A DNA stretch of 64,000 nt from Paramarasmius palmivorus (lineage: Eukaryota; Basidiomycota; Agaricomycetes; Agaricales; Marasmiaceae): NCBI GenBank assembly GCA_037176845.1, contig JAYKXP010000143.1:1-64000 (forward strand). Direction: 5' to 3'. The position numbers and the translations under genes were made by a program. Every line of letters starts with the position of its first letter. The first letter of the stretch is position 1. Under the pieces are notes generated by a model. It was not told the origin of the DNA and searched no databases. It saw nothing but the letters and a program-made list of their open reading frames with translations. Below are positions 31,334 through 43,699 of this stretch, one piece after another.

Positions 31334-34300
31334 AGCGCGGCTCCGACGATTCAACACCAGTTTGGAGTTGTGTTGAGCCTTCTGGTGTTTACCATGAAGT
31401 CACTCTCAATGCAGCCGCTCTCTCTAGCCAGTCTTTACGCGTCCCCTTGTCTTGTAATATTACTTTAGATACATTGTCTGCATCCAAACCTTCTACTTCT
31501 TGTTCTTCCTCTTTCCAATCCCTACTCCTACATTTGCTTGCTCTCGTAGATTCCGGATCCTCCCACTGTTTCATAGATAGTGACTACGTCCGTAAATACT
31601 CTATTCCCACAGAGCAGATACCTCCCGTGCGACTCAAACTCTTAGACGGTTCAAGCGGTACGCTTATCACCGAGATGGTTACTCTTCCTATCCGTTTCGG
31701 CTCCGGAGATCTCTTTCACCTCGACTTCTACGTCACCCGACTAGATTCTGACTGCAACGTAGTACTAGGATACAACTGGCTCACCCACCACAATCCGTTG
31801 ATTAACTGGGCTGATGGCAGTATCACATTCCGGCACCACGACGCAGCTTCTCCTTCTGCAGTTCCGCGACCTGCTTCGGCCGCATCCGACTCCTCGTCAG
31901 ATTCGTCCACCTCCACTTTGCCAGATCGTTCGACTCCTCCTCGGACGAGAAAGCCACATAAGCCTTCTTGGCCGTACGAACCCGTCTACACTCTTCCCGA
32001 AACTCGTGCTGCTCCTGCTCCCATCACTCTTGTTTCGGCCGGAGCTTTCCTCCGTGCCTGCAATGAGCCTGGCTCCCAGCAGTATACCCTCTGGGCCCAG
32101 GATCCTTCGGAGCCGAGTCTAGCTGCGAAATCTGGCGACATTGAGCCGGTTGATATGTCCGCCATTCCACCTCCTTATCACGAGTTCGCATCCGTCTTCA
32201 ATGAGGATCTGTCCCGGAAGCTTGCTCCACACCGAGAGTACGATCTGAAGATCGAACTTGAGGAAGGCACTGAACCGCCTCTCGGCCGTGTCTACCCTCT
32301 GTCGGAAGCAGAGCTTAAAGCTCTTCGGGAGTTCTTGGACGAGAACCTTTGCAGTGGTTTCATCACCTCATCCGGTTCGCCCTTTGGCGCACCAGTGCTC
32401 TTCGTCAAGAAGAAGTCTGGCGCACTACGCCTTTGCGTGGACTTTAGAGGTTTGAACAAGATCACCAAGAAGGACCGTTATCCACTTCCCCTTATCTCCG
32501 ACCTGCTCGATGCCCCGAGTAAGGCTAGCGTCTACACCAAGCTCAATCTTCGCCATGCATACCATCTTGTATGAATCACAGATGGCGACGAGTGGAAAAC
32601 CGCATTTCGCACCCGATACGGATCCTACCAATGGAACGTCATACCCGAAGGACTGACGAACGCTCCTGCTGCTTTCCAGCGGTTCGTCAACTCCATCTTC
32701 GCTGACATGCTCGATGTCTGTGTTGTTGTCTACCTAGACGACATTCTCATCTACTCCGAGAACATGGACGAGCACGAGAAGCACGTCAAAGAAGTCCTAC
32801 GGCGTTTGCAGAAGCACGGCTTATTCTGTAATCCGAAGAAGTGCGAGTTCCACATATCCGAATGCGAGTTCCTTGGCTACATCCTCTCGCCCGACGGCTT
32901 TCGTATGGCTGAAGACAAGGTCCAAGCTATTGCTGACTGGCCCGTTCCTCACAAAGTCAAAGACATCCAATCCTTCCTGGGTTTCTGCAACTTCTACCGC
33001 AGATTCATCTACGCCTACTCCGACATCACTATTCCTCTTACCCGACTCACCCGGAAGGACGTCAAATGGAACTGGTCGTCCGAAGCTCAACAGGCCTTCG
33101 AAGACCTTAAGGAAGCTTTCACCCGAGCTCCAGTGCTCATGCACTGGGAACCTGATCGCCCGATCACGGTCGAAACTGACGCATCCGACTACGCTATCGC
33201 TGCCATCCTTTCCATCACCCTTCCTAACGGTGAACTTCATCTGGTCGCATTCCTGTCCTGTACCCTTACTGGGGCCGAACTCAACTACGACACGCACGAC
33301 AAAGAGTTACTCGCTATCTTCGAAGCGTTTAAAACTTGGCGTCACTACCTCGAAGGAGCTCCTAATCCGATTGATGTCGTTACGGACCATAAGAACTTGG
33401 AGTACTTCTCTACTACCAAGGTTCTTACCCGACGTCAAGTACGGTGGTCGGAGTACCTCTCAGCCTTCAACATGGTAATCCGCTTTCGGCCGGGCAAACT
33501 GGGGGCCAAACCAGATGCCTTAACTAGACGATGGGACGTCTACCCTAAAGAGGGGGATAGCGGCTACGCAGCAGTCAACCCTCAGAACTTCAGACCCATT
33601 TTCACCAATGAACAGCTCATCACTTCCCTCCAAGCTACCTATCTTGAAGAACCCTGCCTCCGAGCAAGCTACATCATGGACGCTGAAAAGCTCCACTCCG
33701 ATATCCGAAATTCCCTCTCATCCGATCCAGAAGCGGTTGCGGGCATGCAGCATGCGAAAAAGGATCATCCGCGCTGGTCAATCGATGACTCTGGTCTCCT
33801 CCGACTAGACGGCAGAATTTACGTTCCTTCGCACGAAGACTTACGCCTACAAGTCTGCAAGCAACACCACGATCATATCCTTGCCGGGCACTACGGTCAG
33901 AACAAGACTCTCGCTGTTATTCGTCGCCTTTATACCTGGCCTCGGATCCGAGACTTTGTGAAAGACTACGTACGATCATGCACCGACTGTGGTAGGAACA
34001 AATCTCGTCGACATCGTCTGTACGGACTGCTTAAACCTCTTCCGGTACCCGTACGACCTTGGGACTCCATATCATTAGACTTCATCGAACAACTTCCTGA
34101 CTCCAATGGCCACACTTCTATCCTTGTGGTTGTTGATCGCGCATCCAAACAGGCTATCTTTATTCCTCTTCCTAAGAAAATCGACTCCGAAACTCTCACA
34201 TGACTCTTCGTGATCCATGTCTTCGCCAAGCACGGCGTTCCCAATCATGTCACATCCGACCGCGGATCCAAATTCGTATCCTCCTTCAGCCGAAGCCTCG

Positions 34301-35214
34301 GCGAAGCCTTGAACAAGAAGCTTCACTTTACCTCCGGATACCACCCCGAAGCCGATGGTCAAACCGAACGTACGAACCAGACCTTGGAACAGTACTTGCG
34401 TATGTATTGCACTTACCAACAGGACAACTGGGATTTACTCCTTCCTCTGGCCGAGTTCGCATACAACAACGCACCCAACGCTTCGACCGGTATATCTCCT
34501 TTCTTTGCCAACAAGGGATATCACCCAAACATTACCGTGCACCCTGAAGTCGACCTCGCATCCGAGAAAGCCAGGAACTATGTCACCAATCTCGATGAGG
34601 TTCATCAGTTCTTGCGCGAAGAGATCAAGGCTGCACAAGAAGCTTATAAGGCTACGGCCGACACCAAACGCAATCCGGCTCCAGACTTCAAAGTTGGTCA
34701 ACAAGTCTACGTACTCGCCAAACACATCAAGACTACTCGTCCGACTAAGAAGCTCGCAGAACGATACCTCAGACCCTTCACTATCCTTGCTCAACCCAGC
34801 TCTAACGCATTCACTATCAAACTCCCCGACTACATGTCCACCATACACCCCGTATTCCACGTTTCCCAAATCGAACCCTTTGTCCCATCCGAAATACCCA
34901 ATCGCACTCTACCTCCTCCGCCTCTGGTCGAGATCGACAATGAAGGTGACCCGCACTACAAGGTTGCTGAGATTCTAGACTCGAAGTTGGATAGAAGGTA
35001 TAAGTGTCGCCTCCGGTATCTCGTACGATGGGCCGGCTACGAAGGTACTGACGAAGAATTCGAATGGATCTCTGCTGAAGACCTTGACCCGGGCGAAGCT
35101 ATCAACGACTTCCATTCCAAGCCCAGCAATCGTACGAAGCCGGGTCCTCTCGAACAACACGTCCCTATCCTTCAAGCTCTTTTCGGCTATGTAACGGCCG
35201 TAAGCTCTTCTTGA
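31334..35214 (+). pseudogene. pol: Gypsy-1 Pol (protease, RT, RNase H, integrase, chromodomain) with two TGA stops
   Basis: Domains in one frame: protease ([14 protein letters not shown] near 31545), RT ([28 protein letters not shown] near 32735), RNase H (ETDASDYAIA; DKELLAIFEAF; TDHKNLEYF), integrase HHCC (HHDHILAGHYG...CTDCGRNK, about 33870-34005), integrase core (WDSISLDF, TSDRGSKFV, GQTERTNQ, so D,D,E is complete) and a chromodomain (AEILDSK...YLVRWAGYEG, near 34965-35080). TGA at 32572-32574 (YHLV-stop-ITDGDEWK) and 34201-34203 (TLT-stop-LFV) both sit where family members have Arg and fit CGA to TGA. Confidence 0.92.
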
Positions 35215-35375
35215 TTTTCTTGATTGTTTTATATGATACCCTCACATAAGTAATTATTCTTATTCTTATTCTCTCGCATTTTGTTCGGACGATGATACTT
35301 TTATATCTTTGTACACTAACGGCCTATGATGATGCTACAAGAAGGACAAGAAAGGTCAGCCGGTGTTCGCACGAT

Positions 35376-36634
35376 CTACTGTGCCCCCTTTCCCTTCTGG
35401 CTCCGAGTCATCCTCGGCTGAGGCATTTTCTCTTCTTCGCTTTCTTCTTCCTCACTTTCTTCCTCACTCTCTTCTTCTTCACTATCTTCCTCCTCACTTT
35501 CCTCAGCCTTCGCCTTTCCCTTGCCCTTTCCTTTGTCTTCTGGCTCCTCCTCGGACGAAGACTCCTCGGCGCCGACCCAGGCCAAGATCACATTCAGCTT
35601 CTTCTCCAACTGACCCATCTTCTTCTCTAAGAGGGCAAACTTCTTTGCCTGGGCGTCCTCCATGTCCATACGAAGAGTCTTGACCTCGAGGAGAATTTCA
35701 CGAATGTTGTCGGCCGATTCCTCGTCCGGCAAAGTTGCTGCGGATTTCTTCGCCTTCTTGTTCTCGCCCGACTCAAGACTACACTTGACCTTGCGGTTGC
35801 GGCAGACCAGGCACTTGGAGATACTACGTCCGCCCGAGACCTCGACCTGTACCCAACAATCGGCCTTCTTGATGATGCAGTTGGTACACTCTAAAAAGGA
35901 CAAGTTAGCCCGCACGCATACGTACGAAGGGGATACTTACCAAGCCCTTCCGACACTAGCATCCAGAGGCCTTTCACCTCAGGCATCGTCTTCTTCTCCC
36001 CGCGCGTGGAAGGACGAGATCGCTCTGGAGATTCCTCCGCCTTGCGTTTCTTGCTGCCTTCGGACGAGGCGACTAATGCAGGGAGGTCAACATAGTCCAG
36101 GATAAAGGCCCTGCGCTTACCTGATGCACTCGTCCGAGCAGCACCTGATGAACTCCCTTCGCCCTTGTCCTCGGACGAAGCAGCCGCTGTCTTTTCCCTC
36201 TCCTTCTCCTGCAACTTTTTAGCAGTCTCCTCGTCGGCCTTGATGTCCGCCAGCCACTTCTTCACCTGCTTATCCTTGACCTCTTCGTATGCGATCCTAA
36301 ACTGCTTCCATGCCAGGAGTTGGACCGCACGCTCTTCGCATTCCTTCTCGTACGAAATTACCAGATCGTCGTTCTTCTTCTCCACTTCTCGCCGTTTCGC
36401 CATCCAGTCCTTCATTGGCTCCCCATGCCCGCATATAGGAAGATCAATGAGTTCGGGCTCCTCAATAGGTGGCGGAAAGGTGATCAGCCAAGGAGGAGTG
36501 CAAAGAGCTTTTAGTACGCGATTCTCTTTGAACGTACGCAGGTGCCATGGATACTGTCGGCCTTCAAGTTCGGGCAGGGGGAGGATGAGTTTTTCGTAAT
36601 CCTCGACCGAGTGGAATTCTGAGTCATCGGTCAT
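35376..36634 (-). CDS. Antisense gene inside gypsy-1: Zn2Cys6-like cluster protein, 402 residues
   Basis: The gene is on the strand opposite to pol, between pol and the 3' LTR. Exon 1 is 36634-35941 and exon 2 is 35890-35376, joined by a 50-bp intron (GTAAGT...TTTTAG); the frame fits. Residues ~1-190 are helical and charged (KDWMAKRREVEKKNDDL). The exon junction creates ECTNC, and the cysteines then read CX2CX6CX14CX2CX6C, close to the GAL4-type Zn(II)2Cys6 binuclear cluster but with a longer loop. A coiled coil (LLEVKTLRMDMEDAQAKKFALLEKKMGQLEKKL) and a long Glu/Ser tail follow, ending in basic residues. It is a possible DNA-binding protein. No stop interrupts it. The start is 32 bp from the remaining LTR, so the promoter may be antisense LTR sequence. 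Confidence 0.7.
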
Positions 36635-36665
36635 GGTGAGGGGGTGTTCCTGGTTATGGACTTCG

Positions 36666-36868
36666 TGGCCACGACACTTGGTCCCTGCCATCTCTATCTC
36701 TTACTCTCCGTACGAGGCGTCTCCCTCGTACGCTCTCATCCTGCATAGTGCATCAGTGCTGTTGCCGATAGCTTCAGCGATAACTCTCCTCGCACGGTCT
36801 TTGCCTCGTATGATGTTCTGTCCGTCGTCGGCTGTGCTCTCTTGCTCTCTTCTTGCATAGTCCTATCA
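36666..36868 (+). repeat. Gypsy-1 3' LTR, 5'-truncated
   Basis: 203 bp matching 7390-7592 with five differences. The U3 part and any adjacent polypurine tract are missing, because the sequence left of 36666 is the antisense gene. The right flank AGCCA does not match the bases left of any plausible 5' LTR start. Confidence 0.75.
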
Positions 36869-36965
36869 AGCCAAGGCCGACAAGCGGCAAAAAACAAACC
36901 GTCATCGAAGCTGTTGGTTCAAGGAATTCAAGTAATTATTGATTATTGCAGTATTTACATGGTAA

Positions 36966-38777
36966 TTATATCTCGTCTCCTGTTGCATGAGTGTACCACG
37001 TCAGAGTAGTCTGGGCTTTCTGTAAGGTTTGTTCCGCGAGGTGACTCAACCTCGCCTCTTCATTGCGTGCGGCTTCCGATGCATGAGTAGCAATCTTATT
37101 GATAGGAATGTCTCCTAGTATCCTCATCCCTACAGGTCCTTCAGGTCCGCATTTGATGCGTGATAGCAATACGTAGGCTGCTGCAGTATTCGCGCAACTT
37201 TCGAGGTGAAGATTGGCTGCAGTTACAGAACGACTTTGCGAGTTGTGAACCGTGAACGAGAACCCTTGAATAATCGGGAGCTGTTGGCGACGCGCCGTAT
37301 ACTGAGTAATCTGGCCGTTCCTGGTGACATTATACGAAATGTTTTCTGTGACCGTAGACAACGTGACTCGGTGTCGGTGTGGGGAATTGAGATCAGGATT
37401 AGTGTAGGAGGGAATGTCTACCTCTACAGATGTCGCATATTTCCTGCCGTCGCGTTCGTAGTAGTTGATGCCAACCAACGTACCGAGTGTCCCATTGCTG
37501 AGCTGCAGCTCAACAGCAATGTTTTCTATGACGATTATCGGCATTCCGAGGGCCAATGGTAGGCGTCCGGTAAGATCTCTCGCGTTCCGTTTGATGTCCG
37601 TGTTCCATGCGGCCTCAGCATTGAGACCTGTCAGACGGATACGTGTATTTCCAGGGCCGGCTACTGTATCTTCAGCATAGTATATTGCGAAGGGTTGACC
37701 TGTTGCTGCAGCAAACGCTTTTGACATGTACCAGTTATGTGCGTTTCTCACGGAGTTGGTGTAGGTAATGAGCGGAGGAGCATTTTGTGGGTCAGTAGCC
37801 CACTTTGAAACATCATAAACGCTATCGGATGGTGCTCCGACAAGCTGGAACTGGCGCAAGTAGTCCAGATCATTGTCAGGGCCGGAGGTGGTACATACAC
37901 CACGACGCAACCGACCAAGCAGAGCGCCAAACCGATCATGTCTTTGCCGAACAAGCTCGTCAAGCACAACACAATCCTGGATGGTTCGGTAATGCGTGAA
38001 CCCTGCCATAGCCACACGGATTTGGGGATTAGAAGCATGGACACCGGCATTGCCTTGCGATAGTCTTGCCATATGGTGGTCATATAGGGTTTTGGCTTTA
38101 GGGGATGCAAGTTGATACTGATCGCCAGAAAGTATGACATCCAGGCCTCCAAATGGATCTCCAGCGCACCCGAGGGCAAGGTTTACATGACGAGAGACTT
38201 TGTCAAAGTCCTCACAACCCATGAAGAAGAATTCATCAATAATCAGGGTCTTCACTCCTAGCAATCGATTGGAAATATTCTTCAGTGCCTTTGATCCCCG
38301 TTTCAGTAACTTGGACCAGGACGAGCGAAGGGAAAGAAAAGAGGCTGTTGTAGACCCAGCAATATTGCTGGCTGCAATACCCGTTGGAGCCGTGAAGGCG
38401 AGTTCCTGGTCGATGTGAAGAGTCGAGTAAAACAGACGTAGTGCCTCATAGATATGAGACTTGCCAGTCCCACCTGGCCCAGCAATAATGATGCGGAAGG
38501 GTAAACGGCCATGCTCTATCAGACGCCACATTCGGTGAGTAATGATGAGGAGGAAGGCAAGACGCTGCTTTCGATTTAGAGTCAAGAGACTGCAGATGCT
38601 GATTGCGACCTGTTGCCAGTCTTGGAGTCTGTCCCAGGAGGCGGAATTCCCTCTGTTTGCGTTGATAACCCGCCACTTAGCCCTCTCCTTCTCTTCCTCT
38701 AGAGTAGTGAATCGGGGGTTGAGATTTCTTGTCACAGTTTCACTCGCACGCCCGGGAAATGGCCGTGTAGCTTGCAT
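36966..38777 (-). CDS. Helitron PIF1-type helicase portion
   Basis: This is the C-terminal part of the Helitron protein, a 5'-to-3' DNA helicase that unwinds DNA during rolling-circle transposition. Visible motifs: Walker A GPGGTGKS (near 38480), Walker B LIIDEFFF (near 38235), SGDQYQL (near 38125), and the C-terminal motifs VHNSQSRS and YVLLSRI (near 37240-37150). It is fused to the upstream exon through a probable intron ending near 38810. The frame is intact to the TGA-free end at 36966. Confidence 0.85.
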   Translation of the reverse strand: MQATRPFPGRASETVTRNLNPRFTTLEEEKERAKWRVINANRGNSASWDRLQDWQQVAISICSLLTLNRKQRLAFLLIITHRMWRLIEHGRLPFRIIIAGPGGTGKSHIYEALRLFYSTLHIDQELAFTAPTGIAASNIAGSTTASFLSLRSSWSKLLKRGSKALKNISNRLLGVKTLIIDEFFFMGCEDFDKVSRHVNLALGCAGDPFGGLDVILSGDQYQLASPKAKTLYDHHMARLSQGNAGVHASNPQIRVAMAGFTHYRTIQDCVVLDELVRQRHDRFGALLGRLRRGVCTTSGPDNDLDYLRQFQLVGAPSDSVYDVSKWATDPQNAPPLITYTNSVRNAHNWYMSKAFAAATGQPFAIYYAEDTVAGPGNTRIRLTGLNAEAAWNTDIKRNARDLTGRLPLALGMPIIVIENIAVELQLSNGTLGTLVGINYYERDGRKYATSVEVDIPSYTNPDLNSPHRHRVTLSTVTENISYNVTRNGQITQYTARRQQLPIIQGFSFTVHNSQSRSVTAANLHLESCANTAAAYVLLSRIKCGPEGPVGMRILGDIPINKIATHASEAARNEEARLSHLAEQTLQKAQTTLTWYTHATGDEI

Positions 38778-41700
38778 CGAGGATGTCTCATTTGCCTGAC
38801 CTGAACATGGAAATCAAGAAACATCAGCTGAGGGAGAGGGCAAGACGCACGAATACGAGTATCAAGAACAACTTTGCGCTGAGCAGCAATCTCATGTGCT
38901 GCAACTTGGCCATCGAATCGCCCATGATGACCGACATTGAGCACATGCCCAGGAGAAAAAGGTGATATATCAACAGGTGAGGATGGAATGTTGTAAAGTC
39001 CGGCCAGACGAGCTAAAGATGTTGCTACAGCAACCTGACCCTTCGCAAAAGAGCCGGCATCTTCTTGGAACATCTGCTCATCTTCGTTCTCATGAGCATC
39101 ACTAGAGCCCCCTGCAGCCCCGATGTCAGCTTGACCTTCCTGCCATTGGAGGTCGTTGAGATGACTCTGCTGAGGACATTCGACATCCTCATAGGATTGT
39201 TTCCTAGTGCCCGCAAAGGAAAGTATGCGGTCTTTATACAGACTCGAGTAGTCGTCCGCAGCTTTCCTGCACTCCCAATGCTCCTGGAAATGATCCATAA
39301 TCTCCATTGCAGGCAGGGGACAAATGTCCCGGAATGCTTGCCAGGCTTCATCCCATGAAATACCCTCGACACGAAGAGGTGAGACTTTATCCCGACGCCA
39401 AGGGAAGAATAGCCCTAGCATGGCAACAATATATTTGTCTTTATGCTCTTCGAGATCGCGACGTGGAATGCTATAGCCAACTAATACTGGAACATGTTGG
39501 AAGCAGCGTCGGCGAAGGACATGAGTGTCCGCCTGAGGATGTCCTGTTGTAAAAGTGTACACGTTGCCTATGATAATGAGCATGAGAAAAAAGCAGTTTG
39601 AACAGACATAAGCCATACCATGCTCGCTATACTCGGAATCTTCGTCTCTCTGGCCGGAGTCAGGCGAAAGAGTTCTGGACAAGGATTTGATAGATATCCT
39701 CTCGAAATTTGCCATCAAGTCCCATAGCGAGAGATTCTCCAGCTGCAAGGGTCTGTACAACATGTCATTCACCAGTGACGACAGTGGAGGCGGTACATCA
39801 GCATTGGTTAATAACACCATCGGGTCATCCAGAGCTACCGGTTCATCATGTAGAGCTGCGTCATCAACTCGCTCATCTTCGTTGGTGTCTTCATCACTCT
39901 CACTGACTTGATCATCATCGTCAATGGGATCGGGGCTTGAGGTTTCTGGAAGTTCCTGCACGGGCAAGGCATTGCCTTTGCTGTCAAAAGGGTGATCAGA
40001 ACACAGAGTATCAGCACGTAACATACAGTAAAACTCACGATTCGTGTGAACCCAACTCCTCTTGCTTGTCATGGAGCTGTTTAGACCACGGCGGAAAGTG
40101 CTCGGGAGACAGCCAGGTCAGAAGTTGTGACCAATAAAAATGTGCAAAACGACAGTTGGTAATATGATTTGGATGCCCCAGTAGCGATGCGGCAACTTGC
40201 TGAGCGGAGAGCTCACGTCGTGCATTTGCTTGGTTGAGAGTTTTGAGGAGGAGCAGTCGGCAATGATCCTCATTATCCGCAGTAGACTGAGATCGTTCCT
40301 CTAGAGATGCTAGAGCAGCACGCAGTGCACTCGCCATCACAGCAGAATCAAGTGACGATTTTGCTGTATAGCTCGACATATAGATACTGAGCGCCATACC
40401 GAAAGCTCCAGAGCCAATGAATTTGGCATCTGTGTTGCATGCGAAACGGCCGGATATGAGGGGTACATGGCCAACCATGTAACCATTTGACCGCTTTAAA
40501 TGAATCTTGCCATCGTCATCGATTGACGTTTCGGGCACTACATCTGCAGGAAGGTGAAAACGGCAAAGTTGGTCTTGTTCTTCGAGAGTCAGCCTCGTCA
40601 TCGGTACAGTAAGTTTCTTAAAACAGGAGTCACCATGGTCATGGTGCTGACCTGAGGCATCGAGAACTCCTCAGAGGTATTGCGGCCATATGAGGTCGAA
40701 GGTGGGAGAGTGTGGATGTGGCGGACAACCCATAACATTGCGGTGAAGCAACTCATAAGGTTGTGTTGGGGTAGGCGACGTATTGGGAGGAAAATCAAGA
40801 GAAACGAGATCCTCCAGCCAAGTGAAAAGCCGCTGTCTGAAATCAATATCTGTATGGCATCTTTCTTGGATCTTCTGGGGCGAGAGAGCACCCTCAAGCC
40901 ATATAAGGATGTGAAGGTGGAGGGACCCCCTGCCTTGTGACTCTACAACACCATAGAAATGTTTTACGCGGCCAAAAACACCGTGCTTCTGATGCCGCTT
41001 GGTACCCAGAAAATGGTCAACAAACTGCTGAACCATGAGGTAGAAAAACTCGGCACCAGCAATTGGGTTTGTTGCAAGTGTCCGCAGTCGGTCAAATGCT
41101 GAATAGCGTGAGTCGGGTTTGTCGAAAAGGGCATCCACATCAATGTCCTTTCCCGCAAGAAGTGAGGTAATGGGGTTGTGGCCATCAGCGGGGTTGAGCG
41201 TAAAGAATATAGAAGGTGTCCCGCTCTGTCTGGACAAGGCCCGAATCTCCTCACGCATCTTCGAGACTTCTCCAGTCGAACCTTCAATGTGATCATCAAT
41301 ACAGTTGACGTATTTGAGCACATCCATGATGGCTTTCTCTTCATCATTGTTAGGTTCGAACACTGAGAAGTCTAGGCGAGACCTCTTCTCCAACAACGTG
41401 TCTCGAACACGAGTCAACGATGCGAGGTCTACTTGACGCATGGCAGCCATAGCTTTAGGCCACCATGAGCGCTGAATAGCCAAGCGGGATCGATAGGAAG
41501 AGCGACGTAGCATAAGAATGTTGTGCGTGACAAAAATGAATGACATATGAGTTTGGAAGCGGCGGTCAGCGCGCCGAAGGTAATGCCGAACTTGGTAGTA
41601 CATCTCGACGTGATTGAAACCATGTGTCGAACGAATAGGGTCCTCAAACATGCCCACACCGTATGGAAACAGTGTAGGCCAGAGTAGGCCATAAACCTCG

Positions 41701-43699
41701 GGGCGTTCACGAACGTTGAGTGTGTCTTTCGAAGTCGAAGTTTTCAAGAAACGATCGTTCTTTTTGAGGTCTTCGAGACTGACGCCCTTCTTCATGCCCT
41801 TAAGGACCTCTAGCTTTCGTATGTTGAGAGACTGCTCAGTCTGGTCAACATCAAAAGTGCCTGGAAAAGACTGTCAGCTAAACAAAGGAAAACACACTCG
41901 GTAGCACTCACCACAAGTTGATATCGGCACAGCATGCGGAGTATCCCCCTCAGCTGCAAGTGCATCTTCATTCTTGTCGGCACCATGTCCAGTGTATGTG
42001 GAAGTCTGAGTGTGAGTGGTACTGTCGGGGGTTTGGACTTGAACAGGAAAAGGAGGTGGGGCACTGACATCAAACTCGTCGGGATATTGAGCAAGATTGT
42101 GGTGGTCGATAATGATGTCTTGATAAAGAGGATTGTACGCCTTTAACCACACCAATGCATCAAGGATTTTCTGTCTGCGGACACGGAATGGGGTCCTGCT
42201 GAACATCTCTGCTGTAGCCTGCTTGTCTTCTGAAACAAAGATAACGACCAATTCGTCGTAAAGCGAGCCGACGGGACGAGGGAGTCGGCTGGCGAGATTG
42301 GTAATCTCGTGTGGATGAATGCAGACGTTCCCCGATGCAGCCCTTTGTGCGAGCGGATCATTCTTCTTGCCTTCGTTGAGTTTTGCCCATGACTTTGTTG
42401 CATGAGCTCGGGCGATGACTAGTTCCTCCACATAGGTGAGGCATCCTAGTTCTGGAGGCACGTCACCCAACCAAGAACCATTGGCGAAACTGAGAATAGG
42501 GACTCGCTCGAAAAAGTATTGTGGCGGGCCAGATGTCGTCTGGATCCTCTTCACCGATTTCCAACACAAGTGGCACACGTTGTATCCACCGTCATAGAGG
42601 CAGTGCGACTGGATTTCACGGACACCTTTAACGTCACGCAAGCGCTGAGCAGAGGCTTCGAGGACGTTGATATCGAGGGCAGAAACAGGGATTTTGTTCA
42701 GCGACAAAAGCAGTTCATTATGATCACAGAATGAACACGGCTCTCGCTTTAGCGCCGAAGAGGTCGTTGCATCGAGACTATCTGCCAATATCTACACAAT
42801 GAATTAGCATCAATTAGCAGCAAGAGACATGATGCATATACCTTCTTCTGCTCTTCAAATTCAAGGATACATGGCCAGTTCTGCTGCCACCATGCAACAT
42901 CATCCTCTTCCTGTCCACGTAGGTTATTGCGTGTTCTTTGTCTGTGAAGACTAGTGCGCTGAGCACCCTCAACAGGCATGGAGCGTGGAGTGGGGATGGG
43001 AATCTGACGAGCCTCGAGAGCGTCGACTGGGAGAATCTGGCAGTCAGAGTTACAGGTATGATTGGAAAGGGTCTCTAGAGCAAGCGTGATTGCATTAGGT
43101 TGGTTGAAGTCGACAACAACGCCATGCTCAATTGCAAGGTCAACACGGCGATTATCGGAGGCAGAAGGGAGGCGGTGAAGAAGAAAATAGCGGAGGATTG
43201 ATGTCTTCTCTTCGTTGCTGAGTCCTGTCAAATAGCCAGCTAAAATCACAATCTAAATCAGGAAGAGAGTGCGCAAAGCAAGGTGCATACCATTATCTGT
43301 GGTGGGCTGTGAACTTGAAGGGCCAGGAAGGCCCGCGATTCGGGCATCTATGGATTGAACCCGACAAGTCCAAGTGCAGTGATGATCCTGCAGTCGGTCA
43401 CGCAAAACAGACGAACTTCCGCGACCAAGTTGGTGATCACGGGCTATCTGAATAACTTCACGGGGCGTGGCATTTCGAAGCCTGGTTTTGACAGCTGAGA
43501 GGAAAATAGTCTCCTTTTCTTGAGGAGAAAGTCCAGATACATAAGTCGGGTCTACGGAAGAGCTAGGGCCTAGAGCACGGTGAGTATATAAAAGAACATA
43601 TACGGTGATGGTGTACATACCAGAGGTAGCATTGGAAACCCTCTGGCGCTTATGGGCGGAATTTGCTTCGGTGTTCTGTGAACGCTTTGCAGAGGGCAT
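38778..43699 (-). pseudogene. Helitron Rep (HUH endonuclease) portion with an in-frame TGA
   Basis: Exons read from 43699 with introns near 43619-43569, 43291-43254, 42840-42793, 41911-41861, 40054-40000 and 39622-39560. The N-terminus is basic (MPSAKRSQ). HUH (HLH in SLHLHILIW, near 40910) and Y2 (Y-x-x-x-Y in YMSSYTAK, near 40375) supply the nickase chemistry. A TGA at 40673-40671 (PQYL-stop-GVLDAS) lies between HUH and Y2 and fits a former CGA; translation stopping there would lose both tyrosines and the helicase. Later exons are acidic. Confidence 0.8.

Larger units (their letters stand above)
7072..36868 (+). mobile_element. Gypsy-1: chromodomain Ty3/gypsy element split by nested insertions
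   Basis: The element reads 5' LTR (about 7072-7592), gag (7620 onward), pol (to 35214), an antisense gene (36634-35376) and a partial 3' LTR (36666-36868). It is interrupted inside gag by gypsy-2 (9163-15297) and by the KDZ transposon (15308-31089). Removing both insertions with one copy of each target duplication restores one continuous gag frame that runs into a zinc knuckle at about 31200. Pol lies in the -1 frame relative to gag and ends with a chromodomain, placing it among chromoviruses. Two in-frame TGA codons break pol. No matching 5-bp target duplication is visible at the outer ends, so the 3' end is probably rearranged. Confidence 0.85.
36966..43699 (-). mobile_element. Helitron Rep-helicase gene region (rolling-circle transposon)
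   Basis: One minus-strand gene with several 38-75 bp introns covers the region. From its 5' end: a Lys/Arg-rich start (43699), a Cys-rich region of the DUF6570 type (ANGSWLGDVPPELGCLTYVEE near 42470), the Helitron-like N domain with the HUH motif (SLHLHILIW near 40910), the two-tyrosine motif (YMSSYTAK near 40375) and a PIF1-type helicase (36966-38777). Neither the TC 5' end nor the CTRR hairpin 3' end was found, so the exact borders are open. Confidence 0.85.

Noticed and set aside
35700..35915. A plus-strand protein opposite the antisense zinc-cluster gene
   Set aside because: The plus-strand frames are the mirror of the acidic and coiled-coil codons and have no splice or motif support.
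36869..36965. Helitron 3' end with CTRR and hairpin
   Set aside because: I searched the sequence between the helicase stop and the gypsy-1 LTR and found neither a CTAG/CTAA-type end nor a convincing hairpin.
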